A stretch of 19,962 nucleotides of DNA from Acidimicrobiaceae bacterium (GCA_013044415.1 JABEUO010000035.1:1-19962), one strand, 5' to 3'; numbered from the stretch's first letter, positions 5,982 through 14,766 are shown. Program-made: numbers and translations. Notes: generated by a model not told the origin, from the letters alone.

Positions 5982-8900
5982 TCAGAGGGAAACGTTCGCG
6001 CCGATCATCTCCCTTATTGAACCCATTAGCGTGCCACTACCATCTACCCGGAATTGCGCCGGAAGCTCGAATATCCTCTCATTTACCCTTATCCTCACAG
6101 GATGGGCACCAGGGTGTCCGAGCAGCAGTTCTTTCAATTGCTCGAGGTTGACAATAGAGGCTGAGGTGCTGGAGAGACCGAGCTCGATAGGGGTATCACT
6201 GTCGCCACTAAGCTCAAGGTTCTCTACCGACATGCAGACCAGCTTTACCTGATCCTCCCGTTGATCCACCCTCGCCTTAATTAAAACCACGGCGTCGTCA
6301 GAGAGCAACTGGCCGAATTCCGCCATCACCTTGGGATATAGAAAAACCTCTATCGATGACGTCAGATCTTCAAGAACAAAGGTCGCCATCAGGTCACCCT
6401 TTTTGGTCGTCCTCTTCGAAAGCGAGGTTACAATTCCACCTGCGGTAATCTCCCTGCTGAACTGGGACTCTGATGTATCTTCTTTTAACTCTGCGATCGT
6501 CGTACTAACCCGTTTACGCAACGACTTTTCCACGTCGGACAGAGGGTGCGACGAAACAAAGAGTCCCAGCATCTCCTTCTCAAAGCTAAGGAGTTGCGAA
6601 GGGTTCCACTCCTGGTCGGAGATGGTGATACCAAGGTCACTCTCGCTGAATCCACCATCATCGGTTGGTTCATCAAAGAGACCGATAATTCCTTGAGAAA
6701 GGTCCTTCTTCTTCTGGGTGACCTTGGCTACGGCCTCCTCGTATATATCGAATAGTGCCTTCCTATTGTGTCCCAGCGAGTCGAAAGCGCCGGATTTGAT
6801 GAGAGATTCGATAACCCTCTTGTTTAGCACAAGTGGGTCGACACGCATGCAGAAGTCCAAAAAGGAGTTGAATGCGCCCTCCTTCTTACGTTCTTCGACG
6901 ATCTTCTCTACTATCGATACCCCGACATTTCGCACCGCCGACAACCCAAAGGAGATCCCCGGCTTCCCCTCCTTGGTCTTCAAGACACTAAAGTCCACAC
7001 CGGAGGCGTTCACGTCTGGAACCAGAACCTCTATCCCATGAGACTTAGAATCTAAGAGGTAGACCGCAGTCTTATCCTTGTCATCTTTCACCGAAGTTAG
7101 GATGGCGGCCATAAACTCCACCGGATAGTTGGCCTTCAACCACGCTGTCTGGTATGCCACGAGACCATACCCATATGAGTGGCTTTTGTTAAACGCGTAG
7201 TCGGCGAAGGGTTCAATGATGTCGAACAGGGCGGTGCCGAGTTCTGCGCCGTATCCGGTGGCCTCGCACCCCTGCACGAACTTCTCCCTCTCGGCGGCGA
7301 TAAGTTCTCGGATCTTCTTGCCGCATGCCTTTCTGAGGTTGTCCGCCTCTTCGAGGGTGTATCCTGCAAACTTCTGTGCGACCCTCATGACGGACTCTTG
7401 GTAGATCATCAGGCCGTAGGTGTCCTGGAGGATATCACCTAGATCCTCGTGCAAATAGTCGATCGGCTTTCGCCCGTTTTTCAGATCCGCATAGTCGGTA
7501 TGCATATTGGCGGCCATCGGGCCGGGTCGGTAGAGTGCGACAAGTGCGGCGATATCACCAAACTCCGTCGGGGCTAGCGAGCGCATCAATGACCGCATCG
7601 GCCCACCTTCAAGCTGAAATACCCCGATCGAATCGCCGTTTCGAAGCATTTCATAGACCTTTTCATCCGCTAGGTCGACGTTGTCAATATCTACCCGCTT
7701 CCCCGTGGTCTCCTCGATAAGGTCCAGTGCCCTTTCGATTACGGAAAGTGTCCTAAGCCCGAGGAAGTCCATCTTCAAAAGTCCGAGTTCTTCTACGCCG
7801 TGCATCTCGTACTGGGTGACGATTGGAGCCGACGAGAGGTCACCGCTTGGGTCGGGCTTGCGCTGGATGGGGAGGTACTCCGTGAGGGGTGAATGGGTAA
7901 TTACGACCGCTGCGGCGTGTATGCCGTCCTGTCTCCTCAGGCCCTCGAGTCCCTCCGCAACCCCGACGACCCGGGCTACGTCTGGATCAGTTGCGATCAT
8001 CTCTCGCAACTCTGCAGCTGCCGTATAGCCGTCTTCATATCCGGGTGTCAGGTTCAAGCATGCATATAGCGGGGTATCCCTACCCATTACCAGTGGCGGC
8101 ATAGCCTTGGCGGCCCTATCACCCACCGAGTAGGGAAGGCCCAACACCCTTCCAGCGTCGCGAACGGCGGCACGGGCCTTGATGGTCGAGAAGGTAACGA
8201 TCTGGGCAACGTGATCCCAGCCGTAGCGCTCGGACGCGTACTTGATCATGTCCGATCTATATCGCTCGTCGAAGTCCATATCGATATCCGGCATCTGCTT
8301 GCGACCTGGATTTAGGAATCTTTCGAAAAGCAGCCCGTACTTTATCGGGTCGAGGTCGACTATTTCAAGCACGTAGGCCACGAGGCTACCCGCCGCTGAA
8401 CCCCTACCGGGGCCGACCCTAATGCCGGTCCTCTTTGCAAACCTGATCAGGTCCCAAACCACCAAAAAGTAGGCCGAGAAGCCCATTTTGGCGATCACGG
8501 TTAGTTCGTAGTCGAGCCTCTGCTCGGCGTCTTGCGGGATCAGGTCGCCATAGCGCTTATGGGCTCCCTCGACGGCAAGGTGCCGGAGGTAGGCGGTAGC
8601 CGATTCTTCGTAGCTAGCCATCTTGAAACGCTCAGGAACTTCAAATTCCGGCAATTTCGGATGACCAAACTCAATTTCGACGTTCGATCTCTCCGCAATG
8701 AGCAAGGAGGAGTCGCACGCCTCCGGGTACTGGGAGAAGAGTCGTCTCATCTCCTCAGCACTCTTGAGGTAATGCTCCTCTCCGTGGAAGCGGAACCTCT
8801 TCTCATCCAAAAGGGTCGCCCCCGTTTGGACGCAAAGTAGAGCGTCGTGTATCTCCGCGTCAGAGCGCCGGGTGTAGTGGGAATCGTTAGTCGCTAGCAG

Positions 8901-9542
8901 TGGCGCCCCAATCTCTTTGGCGAGACGGACGAGATCTGGGTTGGTCTTGATCTGCTCCTTGAGCCCATGATCTTGCAATTCGACAAAGAGCGAATCACGA
9001 CCGAAAATGTCTTGGAGTCGTCCGGCGGTACTTTTAGCCTGTTCGAAGTCGTCCCGCAAGAGTGCTTGGAGAACGAGACCACCGAGGCAGCCGGTAGATG
9101 CGATAACCCCATCGTGGTACCGCTCGAGCAACTCCCAATCCAACCTCGGTTTATAGTAGTAGCCCTCAAGGTATGCCAAGGAGGAGAGCTTTATCAGGTT
9201 CTTGTAACCCTGCGAATTCTCAGCGAGGAGGGTCAAGTGGTAGTAGAGCTTCTCGCCTCCCTCCGCCTCACCACCGGTGTCGTCGACCTTTCCCTTCCGG
9301 GTAGGCCTCTCCAGGCGAGAATTGGCGGCCATATACGCTTCGATGCCAATTACCGGATTTATACCCTGCTTTTTACACTCCTTATAGAAGTCCAAGACCC
9401 CATACATGTTTCCATGGTCGGTTACCCCTAGTGCCGGCTGTCCATCCTTGACGGCGGCGGAAACGAGGTCCCTTACTTTGGAAGCGCCATCGAGCATCGA
9501 GAACTCGCTGTGAGTATGCAAGTGGACAAAAGAGCTGCTCAT
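5982..9542 (-). CDS. dnaE: DNA polymerase III alpha subunit (DnaE1 type)
   Basis: This is the replicative polymerase that extends both strands at the replication fork, 1186 residues, full length for an actinobacterial DnaE1. The N-terminal PHP domain (about 1-285) keeps its metal ligands: HTH at 9-11, TDH at 41-43 and NDSH at 219-222. The catalytic core includes GPGRGSAAGS (377-386) and PDIDMDF (418-424), which carries the catalytic aspartates, and KMDFLGLRTL further on. Finger and helix-hairpin-helix regions follow, then an OB-fold near 985-1075 (ITAGGIVTSLSKRTTKKG). The ATG at 9542 has an excellent GGAGGA (9556-9551) 8 bases upstream. The intact PHP site suggests the built-in 3'-5' proofreading shown for mycobacterial DnaE1. 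Divergent from the alcohol dehydrogenase gene. Confidence 0.98.
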   Translation of the reverse strand: MSSSFVHLHTHSEFSMLDGASKVRDLVSAAVKDGQPALGVTDHGNMYGVLDFYKECKKQGINPVIGIEAYMAANSRLERPTRKGKVDDTGGEAEGGEKLYYHLTLLAENSQGYKNLIKLSSLAYLEGYYYKPRLDWELLERYHDGVIASTGCLGGLVLQALLRDDFEQAKSTAGRLQDIFGRDSLFVELQDHGLKEQIKTNPDLVRLAKEIGAPLLATNDSHYTRRSDAEIHDALLCVQTGATLLDEKRFRFHGEEHYLKSAEEMRRLFSQYPEACDSSLLIAERSNVEIEFGHPKLPEFEVPERFKMASYEESATAYLRHLAVEGAHKRYGDLIPQDAEQRLDYELTVIAKMGFSAYFLVVWDLIRFAKRTGIRVGPGRGSAAGSLVAYVLEIVDLDPIKYGLLFERFLNPGRKQMPDIDMDFDERYRSDMIKYASERYGWDHVAQIVTFSTIKARAAVRDAGRVLGLPYSVGDRAAKAMPPLVMGRDTPLYACLNLTPGYEDGYTAAAELREMIATDPDVARVVGVAEGLEGLRRQDGIHAAAVVITHSPLTEYLPIQRKPDPSGDLSSAPIVTQYEMHGVEELGLLKMDFLGLRTLSVIERALDLIEETTGKRVDIDNVDLADEKVYEMLRNGDSIGVFQLEGGPMRSLMRSLAPTEFGDIAALVALYRPGPMAANMHTDYADLKNGRKPIDYLHEDLGDILQDTYGLMIYQESVMRVAQKFAGYTLEEADNLRKACGKKIRELIAAEREKFVQGCEATGYGAELGTALFDIIEPFADYAFNKSHSYGYGLVAYQTAWLKANYPVEFMAAILTSVKDDKDKTAVYLLDSKSHGIEVLVPDVNASGVDFSVLKTKEGKPGISFGLSAVRNVGVSIVEKIVEERKKEGAFNSFLDFCMRVDPLVLNKRVIESLIKSGAFDSLGHNRKALFDIYEEAVAKVTQKKKDLSQGIIGLFDEPTDDGGFSESDLGITISDQEWNPSQLLSFEKEMLGLFVSSHPLSDVEKSLRKRVSTTIAELKEDTSESQFSREITAGGIVTSLSKRTTKKGDLMATFVLEDLTSSIEVFLYPKVMAEFGQLLSDDAVVLIKARVDQREDQVKLVCMSVENLELSGDSDTPIELGLSSTSASIVNLEQLKELLLGHPGAHPVRIRVNERIFELPAQFRVDGSGTLMGSIREMIGANVSL

Positions 9543-9892
9543 CTGGTTATTCCTCCGTCACATAATGCATCTAAATATCACCATAGGTCAAAGCGCTCCG
9601 ATTCTAGGTGTCCTTTTTAAGGCCGACGAACATGCTCTTCCCATCGTCGCCATCGGAGTCTGAGCGTCCTATCCGAGCCTACCAACGCGGGGACTTTGTT
9701 CCAGGCTTATCGGGGTGAAAAATGGGGAGTCCCCATCGTCGGTGGGCAAAGGTGATATCCAAATTAAATTGCAGCCCAAACCGATAATGGCAAGTCTTTG
9801 CTTCGCCAAGTTAAGATCTGTCAGCTGCTAGCACTTCGACGCCGTATTCACCTATCATTGAGTATCGCATTGATTCGACATCGGGGGTGTCC
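9543..9892. other. Divergent intergenic region between dnaE and alcohol dehydrogenase
   Basis: These 350 bases separate two divergent genes and should hold both promoters. They contain the dnaE ribosome site at the left end and a perfect 15-bp palindrome at 9722-9736 (listed separately). I find no reliable -35/-10 pair for either gene and no open frame worth calling. Confidence 0.6.
9722..9736. promoter_or_regulatory. Perfect palindrome, candidate operator
   Basis: ATGGGGAGTCCCCAT has 7-base arms around a single central base, about 155 bp upstream of the alcohol dehydrogenase start. The same half-site, ATGGGGAGT, recurs at 11130-11138 before the glycosyltransferase gene, facing a CTCCCCAT at 11088-11095. 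ATGGGGAG also occurs once inside dnaE (7867-7874), so half-sites alone are weak evidence. Confidence 0.45.
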
Positions 9893-11002
9893 ATGAAGAC
9901 CAGGGCCGCAGTACTTTGGGAAGTCGGCAAGGAATGGAGCGTCGAAGAGGTAGATCTAGACGAGCCCCTGGCCGGTGAAGTCAGGGTAAAGCTGGCTTCG
10001 TCGGGCCTATGTCACTCGGATGAACACCTCCTCACCGGCGACCTGCCCTCACCGATACCGATCGTAGGGGGACACGAAGGCGCCGGTATCGTCGAAGCGG
10101 TCGGTCCGGGTGTCAGCAGTCTTAAGGAGGGAGACCACGTTGTACTTGGCTTCATACCCTCCTGCGGCCGCTGTGAGGCATGTTCGACCGGTCATCAGAA
10201 CCTCTGTGACCTAGGTGCCCTGATCCTCTCGGGCGAAGAGCTTGCTGGAGGACAGCGAATACACGCCAAAGGGCACGATATCGGGACGATGTGCTGCCTA
10301 GGCACCTTCTCCCCTTACGTCGTCGTCCACGAATCGAGTGCAATCAAAATCGAGGATTACATACCGCTCGATAAGGCATCCTTAGTCGGCTGCGGAGTGA
10401 CCACCGGCGTAGGTTCCGCGATCTATGCAGGGGGGACTAGGTCTGGAGACACCGTCGTAGTGGTCGGATGCGGCGGAATTGGGGTCAATGCGATACAAGG
10501 CGCCAGCATCGCTGGAGCGTCTCAAATTGTCGCGGTAGAGCCAGTCCCATTCAAGCTGGAGCAGGCCAAAAACTTCGGAGCGACCCACTTCGCAAGCTCA
10601 ATTGAGGATGCCTTACCCCTGGTCCAGGAGATCACTTGGGGCAAACTGGCTAACGTCGCCATCATCACCACAGGAGTCGCAACCGGGGACCTACTCGCAC
10701 CGACACTTGGTCTGGTTGGGAAGATGGGCAAGGTTGTAGTGACGGCGATCTCTCCTTGGCTCCAAAGTGACGTTCAGCTATCACTGTTGGACCTGACCCT
10801 ATATCAGAAGGAGATCCGCGGTTCGATATTTGGATCTGCTAATCCACGATACGACATTCCGAGGCTCCTCAAATGGTACATGGACGGACGGCTCAAGCTC
10901 GACGAACTAATCACTAGAACCTACGTACTGGACGAGATCAACCAAGGATATCAAGATATGCGCGACGGCCGCAATATTCGAGGAATGATCACATTCGACT
11001 AG
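9893..11002 (+). CDS. NDMA-dependent (mycofactocin-linked) zinc alcohol dehydrogenase
   Basis: This 369-residue medium-chain, zinc-dependent alcohol dehydrogenase oxidises a primary alcohol to an aldehyde. Catalytic zinc ligands are Cys40, His61-Glu62 and Cys167 (GCGVTTG). The structural zinc set is Cys91, Cys94, Cys97 and Cys105. The Rossmann motif is GCGGIG (192-197). Stretches such as GLCHSDEHLLTGDLP, GHEGAGIVEAVGPGV and VPFK after the second Rossmann strand match the Rxyl_3153-type NDMA-dependent family. Those enzymes hold NAD tightly and pass electrons to mycofactocin rather than releasing NADH. The frame could start at a GTG (9887), but the ATG at 9893 agrees with the family's MKT-AAVLW start and has GGGGG just upstream. 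An MftF-like gene follows on the same strand, which supports the mycofactocin link. The substrate is unknown. Confidence 0.9.
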   Translation: MKTRAAVLWEVGKEWSVEEVDLDEPLAGEVRVKLASSGLCHSDEHLLTGDLPSPIPIVGGHEGAGIVEAVGPGVSSLKEGDHVVLGFIPSCGRCEACSTGHQNLCDLGALILSGEELAGGQRIHAKGHDIGTMCCLGTFSPYVVVHESSAIKIEDYIPLDKASLVGCGVTTGVGSAIYAGGTRSGDTVVVVGCGGIGVNAIQGASIAGASQIVAVEPVPFKLEQAKNFGATHFASSIEDALPLVQEITWGKLANVAIITTGVATGDLLAPTLGLVGKMGKVVVTAISPWLQSDVQLSLLDLTLYQKEIRGSIFGSANPRYDIPRLLKWYMDGRLKLDELITRTYVLDEINQGYQDMRDGRNIRGMITFD

Positions 11003-11020
11003 CTGTGTCGTTTTCTAGAT

Positions 11021-11034
11021 AACCCGTCCGGGTT
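11021..11034. repeat. Inverted repeat after the alcohol dehydrogenase gene
   Basis: AACCCGTCCGGGTT is a 14-bp perfect palindrome, 18 bases past the stop codon. It could fold as a tight hairpin but has no T-run after it, so it is a weak terminator candidate at best. It may instead stabilise the mRNA end or bind a regulator. Confidence 0.35.
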
Positions 11035-11171
11035 GCTTAATTGAGAATCACTCAGAACCAGCGGTGCCTGTCTGGCATCGATTCGTTCTCCCCATTTCAT
11101 CTGCGGATGGTGGGTCATGGTCGAAATCGATGGGGAGTAGCGTCTCTCAGCTTTCAAAAGGGGCAGGTCCT

Positions 11172-12593
11172 ATGCGCTTCGAATTAGATCGAGTCGGCTC
11201 GATTCGTTTCTCGGACCACTTCGAACTGGTTAGTTCCCACCCGCTTGGGATGGTCAAAGTTCGATTTGGGACCGAAAATACCCGTTCCAACCAGAAATCG
11301 CCCCCTGGGTTATTCTTCAACTGGGACTCAGGGCTATTCCCGTTGGCCCGCCGCTCTCTAGTCAGACCGGTATATAGCGATGCACCAAAAAACTCAAAAG
11401 AGATGGTGTCGATAGCAGTTCCGACCAAAGACCAAGTGGCACAACTCGAGCTGTGTTTGGCTTCGATCAGGCGGTGTCATCCAGAGTGCGAATTAATCGT
11501 CGTCGACGATGGAAGTCACCAAGCTATTGCGGTCGCCGAAATTGCAATAAAGCACCGAGCCACCTTGATCAGAAGGTCTCCTGGCGGGGGACCAGCGTCG
11601 GCTAGGAACATCGCCCTGGCGAACTCGAGGCGCGAATATGTGCTATTCGTCGATTCGGACGTTATATTAGCCCCCCCGACCCTCGACCGACTCCTCTGTT
11701 GGTTCCAAATACCCGAGGTCATGGCGGCTGGTCCTCGGGTCCTGGCAGGCGGAAATGGGTACGATCCCGGTCCCATGCAGCGGGCTTTCCATGCTCGTTT
11801 CGGACTTGACATGGGAAGGTCTAACTTCACCGTCGATGACTTTGATCCGGGACAACCTAAGAGTTCGAGGTATTTCCCATCCGCTGTCCTGTTGGTTAAA
11901 AGACAAGCCGTCATGGAGCTAGGCGGCTTTGACGAGGGTCTTCGCTATGCCGAGGACGTGGATCTACTTTGGAGGATAGCACAAGCCAAAGGGCTCTCGG
12001 TCTACGATCCGAGGGCCTGGGCATACCACCTAATAGAACCGAAACCTACTAAACAAATGGTGAAAAGCTTTCAATATGGTAGATCGAACTCACCGTTGGC
12101 TAAACGCCATGCCGAGCGAATGTCGGCGTTTTCCACCAGCGATCAGACGGCCATGGCCGTCGGCATGATGCCGTTTCTATCCCCATCCGGTCTTGTCGCC
12201 GCTCTACTATTTCCGGCAATTAGGTTCGCCGCGCACTCCCACCATGGTTTCAGTAGTCGTTTGACACGCAAGGCATCGCTAGCTATCCTTGCTCAAACGG
12301 CGGCAGGGGTAGAAGACCTCTATTCGAGAACCTACTTAGCGCCGATCATCGCCCTCTCACTCTTCCACAAAGGAATGCGAAGGACACTGTTGTGGTTATT
12401 AGTCATTCGTGTGCTAATGCTGGCCACTTCTCAAGGCACCGGTAGCATCCTGCTCTTCGACTTGATGGCATCGTTGGCAAATGACATCGCTTACTCGTTG
12501 GGTGCCTGGGAGAAGGCGATATCCGACCAAAAATTCACCTGGCTTAGGTTCCGCCTGACGGCTTTTTCGAGCAATCGCCATGGGCATTCGTAA
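11172..12593 (+). CDS. mftF: Mycofactocin-type family 2 glycosyltransferase (MftF-like)
   Basis: This 473-residue protein resembles MftF, which in mycobacteria adds an oligoglucose chain to the redox cofactor mycofactocin. The GT2 domain (about 79-285) has VPTKDQ, VVDDGS (110-115), the metal-binding DSD (161-163), and GGFDEGLRYAEDVDLLWR (251-268), a hallmark stretch of the family. A short N-terminal domain (RFELDRVGSIRF) also fits MftF. The C-terminal 150 residues contain hydrophobic segments that may hold it at the membrane. The frame is open from 11064, but I chose the ATG at 11172: it has AAAGGGG (11157-11163) 8 bases upstream, and gives the usual MftF length and N-terminus. It lies 169 bp after the NDMA-type alcohol dehydrogenase. 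The mftA-E genes are not here. Family call good; the acceptor is inferred. Confidence 0.83.
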   Translation: MRFELDRVGSIRFSDHFELVSSHPLGMVKVRFGTENTRSNQKSPPGLFFNWDSGLFPLARRSLVRPVYSDAPKNSKEMVSIAVPTKDQVAQLELCLASIRRCHPECELIVVDDGSHQAIAVAEIAIKHRATLIRRSPGGGPASARNIALANSRREYVLFVDSDVILAPPTLDRLLCWFQIPEVMAAGPRVLAGGNGYDPGPMQRAFHARFGLDMGRSNFTVDDFDPGQPKSSRYFPSAVLLVKRQAVMELGGFDEGLRYAEDVDLLWRIAQAKGLSVYDPRAWAYHLIEPKPTKQMVKSFQYGRSNSPLAKRHAERMSAFSTSDQTAMAVGMMPFLSPSGLVAALLFPAIRFAAHSHHGFSSRLTRKASLAILAQTAAGVEDLYSRTYLAPIIALSLFHKGMRRTLLWLLVIRVLMLATSQGTGSILLFDLMASLANDIAYSLGAWEKAISDQKFTWLRFRLTAFSSNRHGHS

Positions 12594-12863
12594 CTAGCCG
12601 GCGCCTTAGAACTGGTAGCTAGGCTCGCCAAAAGGTGCTCCCCCTACAGCTCGGCTATCCTGAGCTGACTCACCTCTCGTTCACGCAGCTCGAGGGCCAA
12701 AAATCTGCCACCCGGGATCACCAGCACAACGACACTTGAGCTGGTAAAAAATATTTCTAAGTACCGCGACCCCTGCAACCCTTTTGCAACCTAGAAAGGC
12801 ATATTTTCGCAGTGGTAATTATCTTCGCCGCCGCCTGGGGGCCGGGGAAAATATGGAGGGAAA
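12594..12863 (+). promoter_or_regulatory. Upstream region of aldehyde dehydrogenase with paired TGCAACC
   Basis: This 270-base gap precedes the aldehyde dehydrogenase gene. It contains TGCAACC twice, at 12774-12780 and 12785-12791, an 11-bp repeat (about one helical turn). It also holds several short inverted repeats, including ACCAGC/GCTGGT at 12720-12725 and 12740-12745. The ribosome site GGAGGG is at 12855-12860. The paired heptamer is a plausible activator or repressor site; no clear -10 was found. Confidence 0.4.
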
Positions 12864-14387
12864 ATGTCAGTATACGCCGCACCGGGAACTCCGGGGAGCA
12901 TCGTCAACTTTAAATCCAGATACGAAAACTGGATCGGCGGGGAGTGGGTGGCCCCGAAAGCCGGCAACTACTTCGAAAATGTCTCTCCGGTCAACGGCAA
13001 AGCATTCTGCGAGGTGGCCAGGAGCGACTCTGACGATATCGAGCTAGCGATCGAGACGGCCCACCGGGCATTCATCGGTTGGTCTAAGACCTCGGTAGCC
13101 GAGAGGGCACACATTCTAAACCGGATCGCCGACCGGATGGAAGCTAATTTAGAACTTATCGCCGTAGCCGAGACTTGGGACAATGGGAAGCCGGTTAGGG
13201 AGACACTCGCTGCAGACATTCCGCTCGCCATAGATCATTTCAGGTATTTCGCCGGTGCGGTCAGGGCTCAAGAAGGGACCCTCGGAGAGCTCGACGACGA
13301 CACGGTCGCCTATCATTTCCATGAGCCCCTCGGCGTCGTTGCCCAAATCATTCCTTGGAACTTCCCGATCCTCATGGCCGCATGGAAGATCGCACCCGCC
13401 CTGGCTGCCGGAAACGCAATAGTATTGAAGCCAGCGGAGCAGACTCCTGTCTCGATACTCGTGCTTATCGAGTTACTCGGAGACATCCTTCCAGCAGGAG
13501 TTTTGAATATCGTAAACGGATTCGGCCTCGAAGCCGGAAAGCCACTCGCCTCACACCCGAGGATCGCCAAGGTAGCATTTACCGGCGAGACGACCACCGG
13601 TAGATTGATCATGCAGTACGCGAGCCAGAACATTATCCCGGTGACCCTAGAGCTCGGAGGGAAGAGTCCCAATATCTTCTTCGAGGACGTAGCGAGTGCG
13701 CGGGACTCCTTTTACGACAAAGCTCTAGAAGGCTTCACAATGTTCGCCCTCAACCAGGGTGAAGTTTGCACCTGCCCATCTCGTGCCCTCATCCAGGCCT
13801 CGATATATGACTCTTTCATCGCCGATGCTTTAGAGCGGACCAAGGCTGTCAAGCAGGGTAACCCGCTCGACACCGAGACCATGATCGGAGCACAAGCCAG
13901 CAACGACCAACTAGAGAAGATCCTTTCCTACATTGAAATCGGAAAGGCCGAAGGTGCCCAGGTGCTGACCGGGGGGGAGCGATGCGAACTAAAAGGAGAT
14001 CTCGCCGATGGGTACTATGTCACGCCAACGGTCTTTTACGGCCACAACAAGATGCGTATCTTCCAGGAAGAGATCTTCGGACCAGTCGTGTCGGTAACAC
14101 AGTTCAAGGATTACGATGACGCCCTGTCTATCGCCAATGACACCCTCTACGGTCTGGGTTCGGGTGTTTGGACCCGTGACATAAATACCGCCTATCGCCT
14201 TGGTCGCGGGATTCAAGCCGGAAGAGTGTGGATCAACAATTACCACTCGTATCCTGCTCACGCAGCATTCGGAGGCTACAAGCAGTCCGGTATCGGGCGT
14301 GAAACCCACAAGATGATGCTAGATCACTACCAGCAGACGAAAAATATGCTGGTGAGTTACTCGCCAAACAAGTTAGGTTTCTTCTAA
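12864..14387 (+). CDS. NAD-dependent aldehyde dehydrogenase (ExaC/AldB type)
   Basis: This 507-residue soluble enzyme oxidises aldehydes, probably acetaldehyde or another short one, to the acid with NAD. Catalytic Cys302 lies in NQGEVCTCPSR (297-307), a stretch typical of the ExaC/AldB branch. The general base is Glu263 in LELGG, and Asn166 in PWNFP forms the oxyanion hole. The cofactor motif FTGETTTG is at about 239-246. The ATG at 12864 is preceded by GGAGGG. One base separates its stop from the next gene, so the two are cotranscribed and probably coupled. The order aldehyde dehydrogenase, then DUF779 protein, near a GAF-domain regulator, is a common arrangement. With the alcohol dehydrogenase upstream it completes a two-step alcohol-to-acid route. 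Confidence 0.95.
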   Translation: MSVYAAPGTPGSIVNFKSRYENWIGGEWVAPKAGNYFENVSPVNGKAFCEVARSDSDDIELAIETAHRAFIGWSKTSVAERAHILNRIADRMEANLELIAVAETWDNGKPVRETLAADIPLAIDHFRYFAGAVRAQEGTLGELDDDTVAYHFHEPLGVVAQIIPWNFPILMAAWKIAPALAAGNAIVLKPAEQTPVSILVLIELLGDILPAGVLNIVNGFGLEAGKPLASHPRIAKVAFTGETTTGRLIMQYASQNIIPVTLELGGKSPNIFFEDVASARDSFYDKALEGFTMFALNQGEVCTCPSRALIQASIYDSFIADALERTKAVKQGNPLDTETMIGAQASNDQLEKILSYIEIGKAEGAQVLTGGERCELKGDLADGYYVTPTVFYGHNKMRIFQEEIFGPVVSVTQFKDYDDALSIANDTLYGLGSGVWTRDINTAYRLGRGIQAGRVWINNYHSYPAHAAFGGYKQSGIGRETHKMMLDHYQQTKNMLVSYSPNKLGFF

Positions 14388-14388
14388 C

Positions 14389-14766
14389 TTGGCCGGTCCG
14401 TCCAGAGTGGCGGTTAGCGATGAGGCGGCGGAAGTATTCCGTCGCCTCTTCGACGCTAACGGTCCACTCATGGTCCACCAGTCAGGTGGATGCTGCGACG
14501 GTAGCTCGCCCATGTGCTTCCTGGAGGGCGAGTTTATCCTCGGCGACTCAGATGTAAAACTCGGCGATCTCGATCTTGGCGATGGGCGCTACGTAGCCAT
14601 GTGGATGTCAAAGTCGCAGTTCGAATATTGGAAACATACCCATCTGACCGTGGACGTCGTCAAAGGTCGTGGGGCCGGGTTTTCGCTAGAAGCACCAATG
14701 GGTGTTCGGTTTCTAATACGGTCACGGCTGCTTAGCGACGACGAGCTAATCTACTTCGGATCTTGA
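14389..14766 (+). CDS. DUF779 family protein, partner of aldehyde dehydrogenase
   Basis: This small 125-residue protein belongs to the DUF779 family, whose genes usually follow ExaC-type aldehyde dehydrogenases. The family hallmark HQSGGCCDGSSPMC lies at 30-43 with Cys35, Cys36 and Cys43; FEYWKHTHL and RGAGFSLE are also typical. The clustered cysteines suggest a metal or redox role, but the function is not established to my knowledge. The likely start is a TTG one base after the preceding stop; TTAGG lies about 11 bases upstream. A GTG at 14407 is the alternative. There is no signal peptide or membrane helix. Family call firm, start less so. Confidence 0.87.
   Translation: MAGPSRVAVSDEAAEVFRRLFDANGPLMVHQSGGCCDGSSPMCFLEGEFILGDSDVKLGDLDLGDGRYVAMWMSKSQFEYWKHTHLTVDVVKGRGAGFSLEAPMGVRFLIRSRLLSDDELIYFGS

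Noticed and set aside
9562..9591. dnaE promoter, TTGACC and CATTAT with an 18-bp spacer on the minus strand
   Set aside because: Its transcription start would fall inside the dnaE ribosome binding site, so a functional mRNA leader would be cut short.
11064..11171. N-terminal 36-residue extension of the MftF-like protein
   Set aside because: It lacks a ribosome site, and the family N-terminus begins at the ATG at 11172, which has a good one.
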